DNA from: a virus
Virus record (IMG/VR): IMGVR_UViG_3300050821_013159
Span: 1-21,002 of that record
DNA: 21,002 nt
Direction: 5' to 3' (one strand)
Shown here: piece after piece, positions 20,822 through 21,002 of the stretch
Position numbering within the stretch: position 1 is the first letter of the stretch
Layout: the number at the start of each line of letters is the position of its first letter
Notes under the pieces: generated by a model
Databases searched by the model: none
What the model was told of the DNA's origin: nothing
What the model saw: the letters and a program-made list of their open reading frames with translations, nothing else
Translations under genes and position numbers: made by a program

Positions 20822-21002
20822 TGGAACAATGCTACTGCCTCCTCTGGGTCGTTGTCGGGACCCTCTCCCTCGGTGTCCTGCTCTGGGGCGAGTGTCCCGA
20901 GGTCTGGGTCCCCAACCTTTGGTACGTGCGCGGGGAGTACCTGACCCTGGACACTCGGGACTGGCCCCGTCTCACCTACGTCAGATCGAACCCGGTCTGG
21001 GC
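20821..21002 (+). CDS. Small membrane-associated protein (partial, runs off right edge)
   Basis: The frame opens at ATG 20821, overlapping the previous stop, and stays open for 60 codons to the window end. The N-terminus (MEQCYCLLWVVVGTLSLGVL) is a single hydrophobic helix that could be a signal anchor, followed by a Trp- and Tyr-rich segment (EVWVPNLWYVRGEYLTL). Topology would be one membrane segment with the rest outside or inside. No family recognised, and the end is missing. Confidence 0.6.
   Translation, partial: MEQCYCLLWVVVGTLSLGVLLWGECPEVWVPNLWYVRGEYLTLDTRDWPRLTYVRSNPVW

Noticed and set aside
1-21002. tRNA genes, CRISPR arrays, insertion sequences, integrase or attachment sites
   Set aside because: No cloverleaf, no regularly spaced repeats with unique spacers, no transposase or recombinase motifs seen on either strand.

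Overview
The window is a stretch of a GC-rich, double-stranded DNA tailed-phage genome with a contractile tail (myovirus morphology). The host is probably a proteobacterium. That rests on the combination of gene families (DUF1073-type portal, DUF2184-type capsid, DUF2213-type prohead protease, and a DUF3309-like small membrane protein seen mainly in alpha- and betaproteobacteria); the host cannot be fixed from sequence alone. I see no integrase, repressor, tRNA, rRNA, CRISPR or insertion sequence, and nothing chromosomal.

Layout. Positions 1-18411 form one tightly packed leftward (minus-strand) virion morphogenesis operon. In transcription order it holds: a NusG/RfaH-like factor; a small basic protein; small and large terminase; a 94-aa protein; portal; MuF-like minor head protein; a two-segment membrane protein; a ParA/MinD-type ATPase; a coiled-coil protein; a Nudix + prohead protease + scaffold fusion with an internal scaffold start; a capsid cement-like protein; the major capsid protein; five connector/neck-region proteins; tail sheath; tail tube; tail assembly chaperone with a -1 frameshift product; and a tape measure protein with a peptidoglycan-hydrolase-like domain that runs off the left edge. 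Many genes overlap by 1-20 bases (TGATG, TAGTG, ATGA junctions), which suggests translational coupling.

Positions 18412-18930 are a roughly 520-base divergent intergenic region. It holds three pairs of short tandem direct repeats, several inverted repeats, AT-rich tracts in an otherwise GC-rich genome, and a hairpin just before the first rightward ribosome binding site. It is the likely transcription control region and possibly an origin.

Positions 18931-21002 carry seven small, tightly coupled rightward genes (the last one cut by the window edge) with no recognisable function. They look like an early or accessory cassette.

How it fits together. The NusG-like gene heads the leftward operon, so it may act as an operon-specific elongation/antitermination factor for about 18 kb of late genes. 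Terminase, portal, MuF protein, protease-scaffold, cement and capsid proteins build and fill the head. The connector proteins join it to the sheath/tube/tape-measure tail. The least explained part of the late operon is the trio at 11041-12877 (coiled-coil protein, ParA-like ATPase, small membrane protein), inserted between two standard head-assembly genes.
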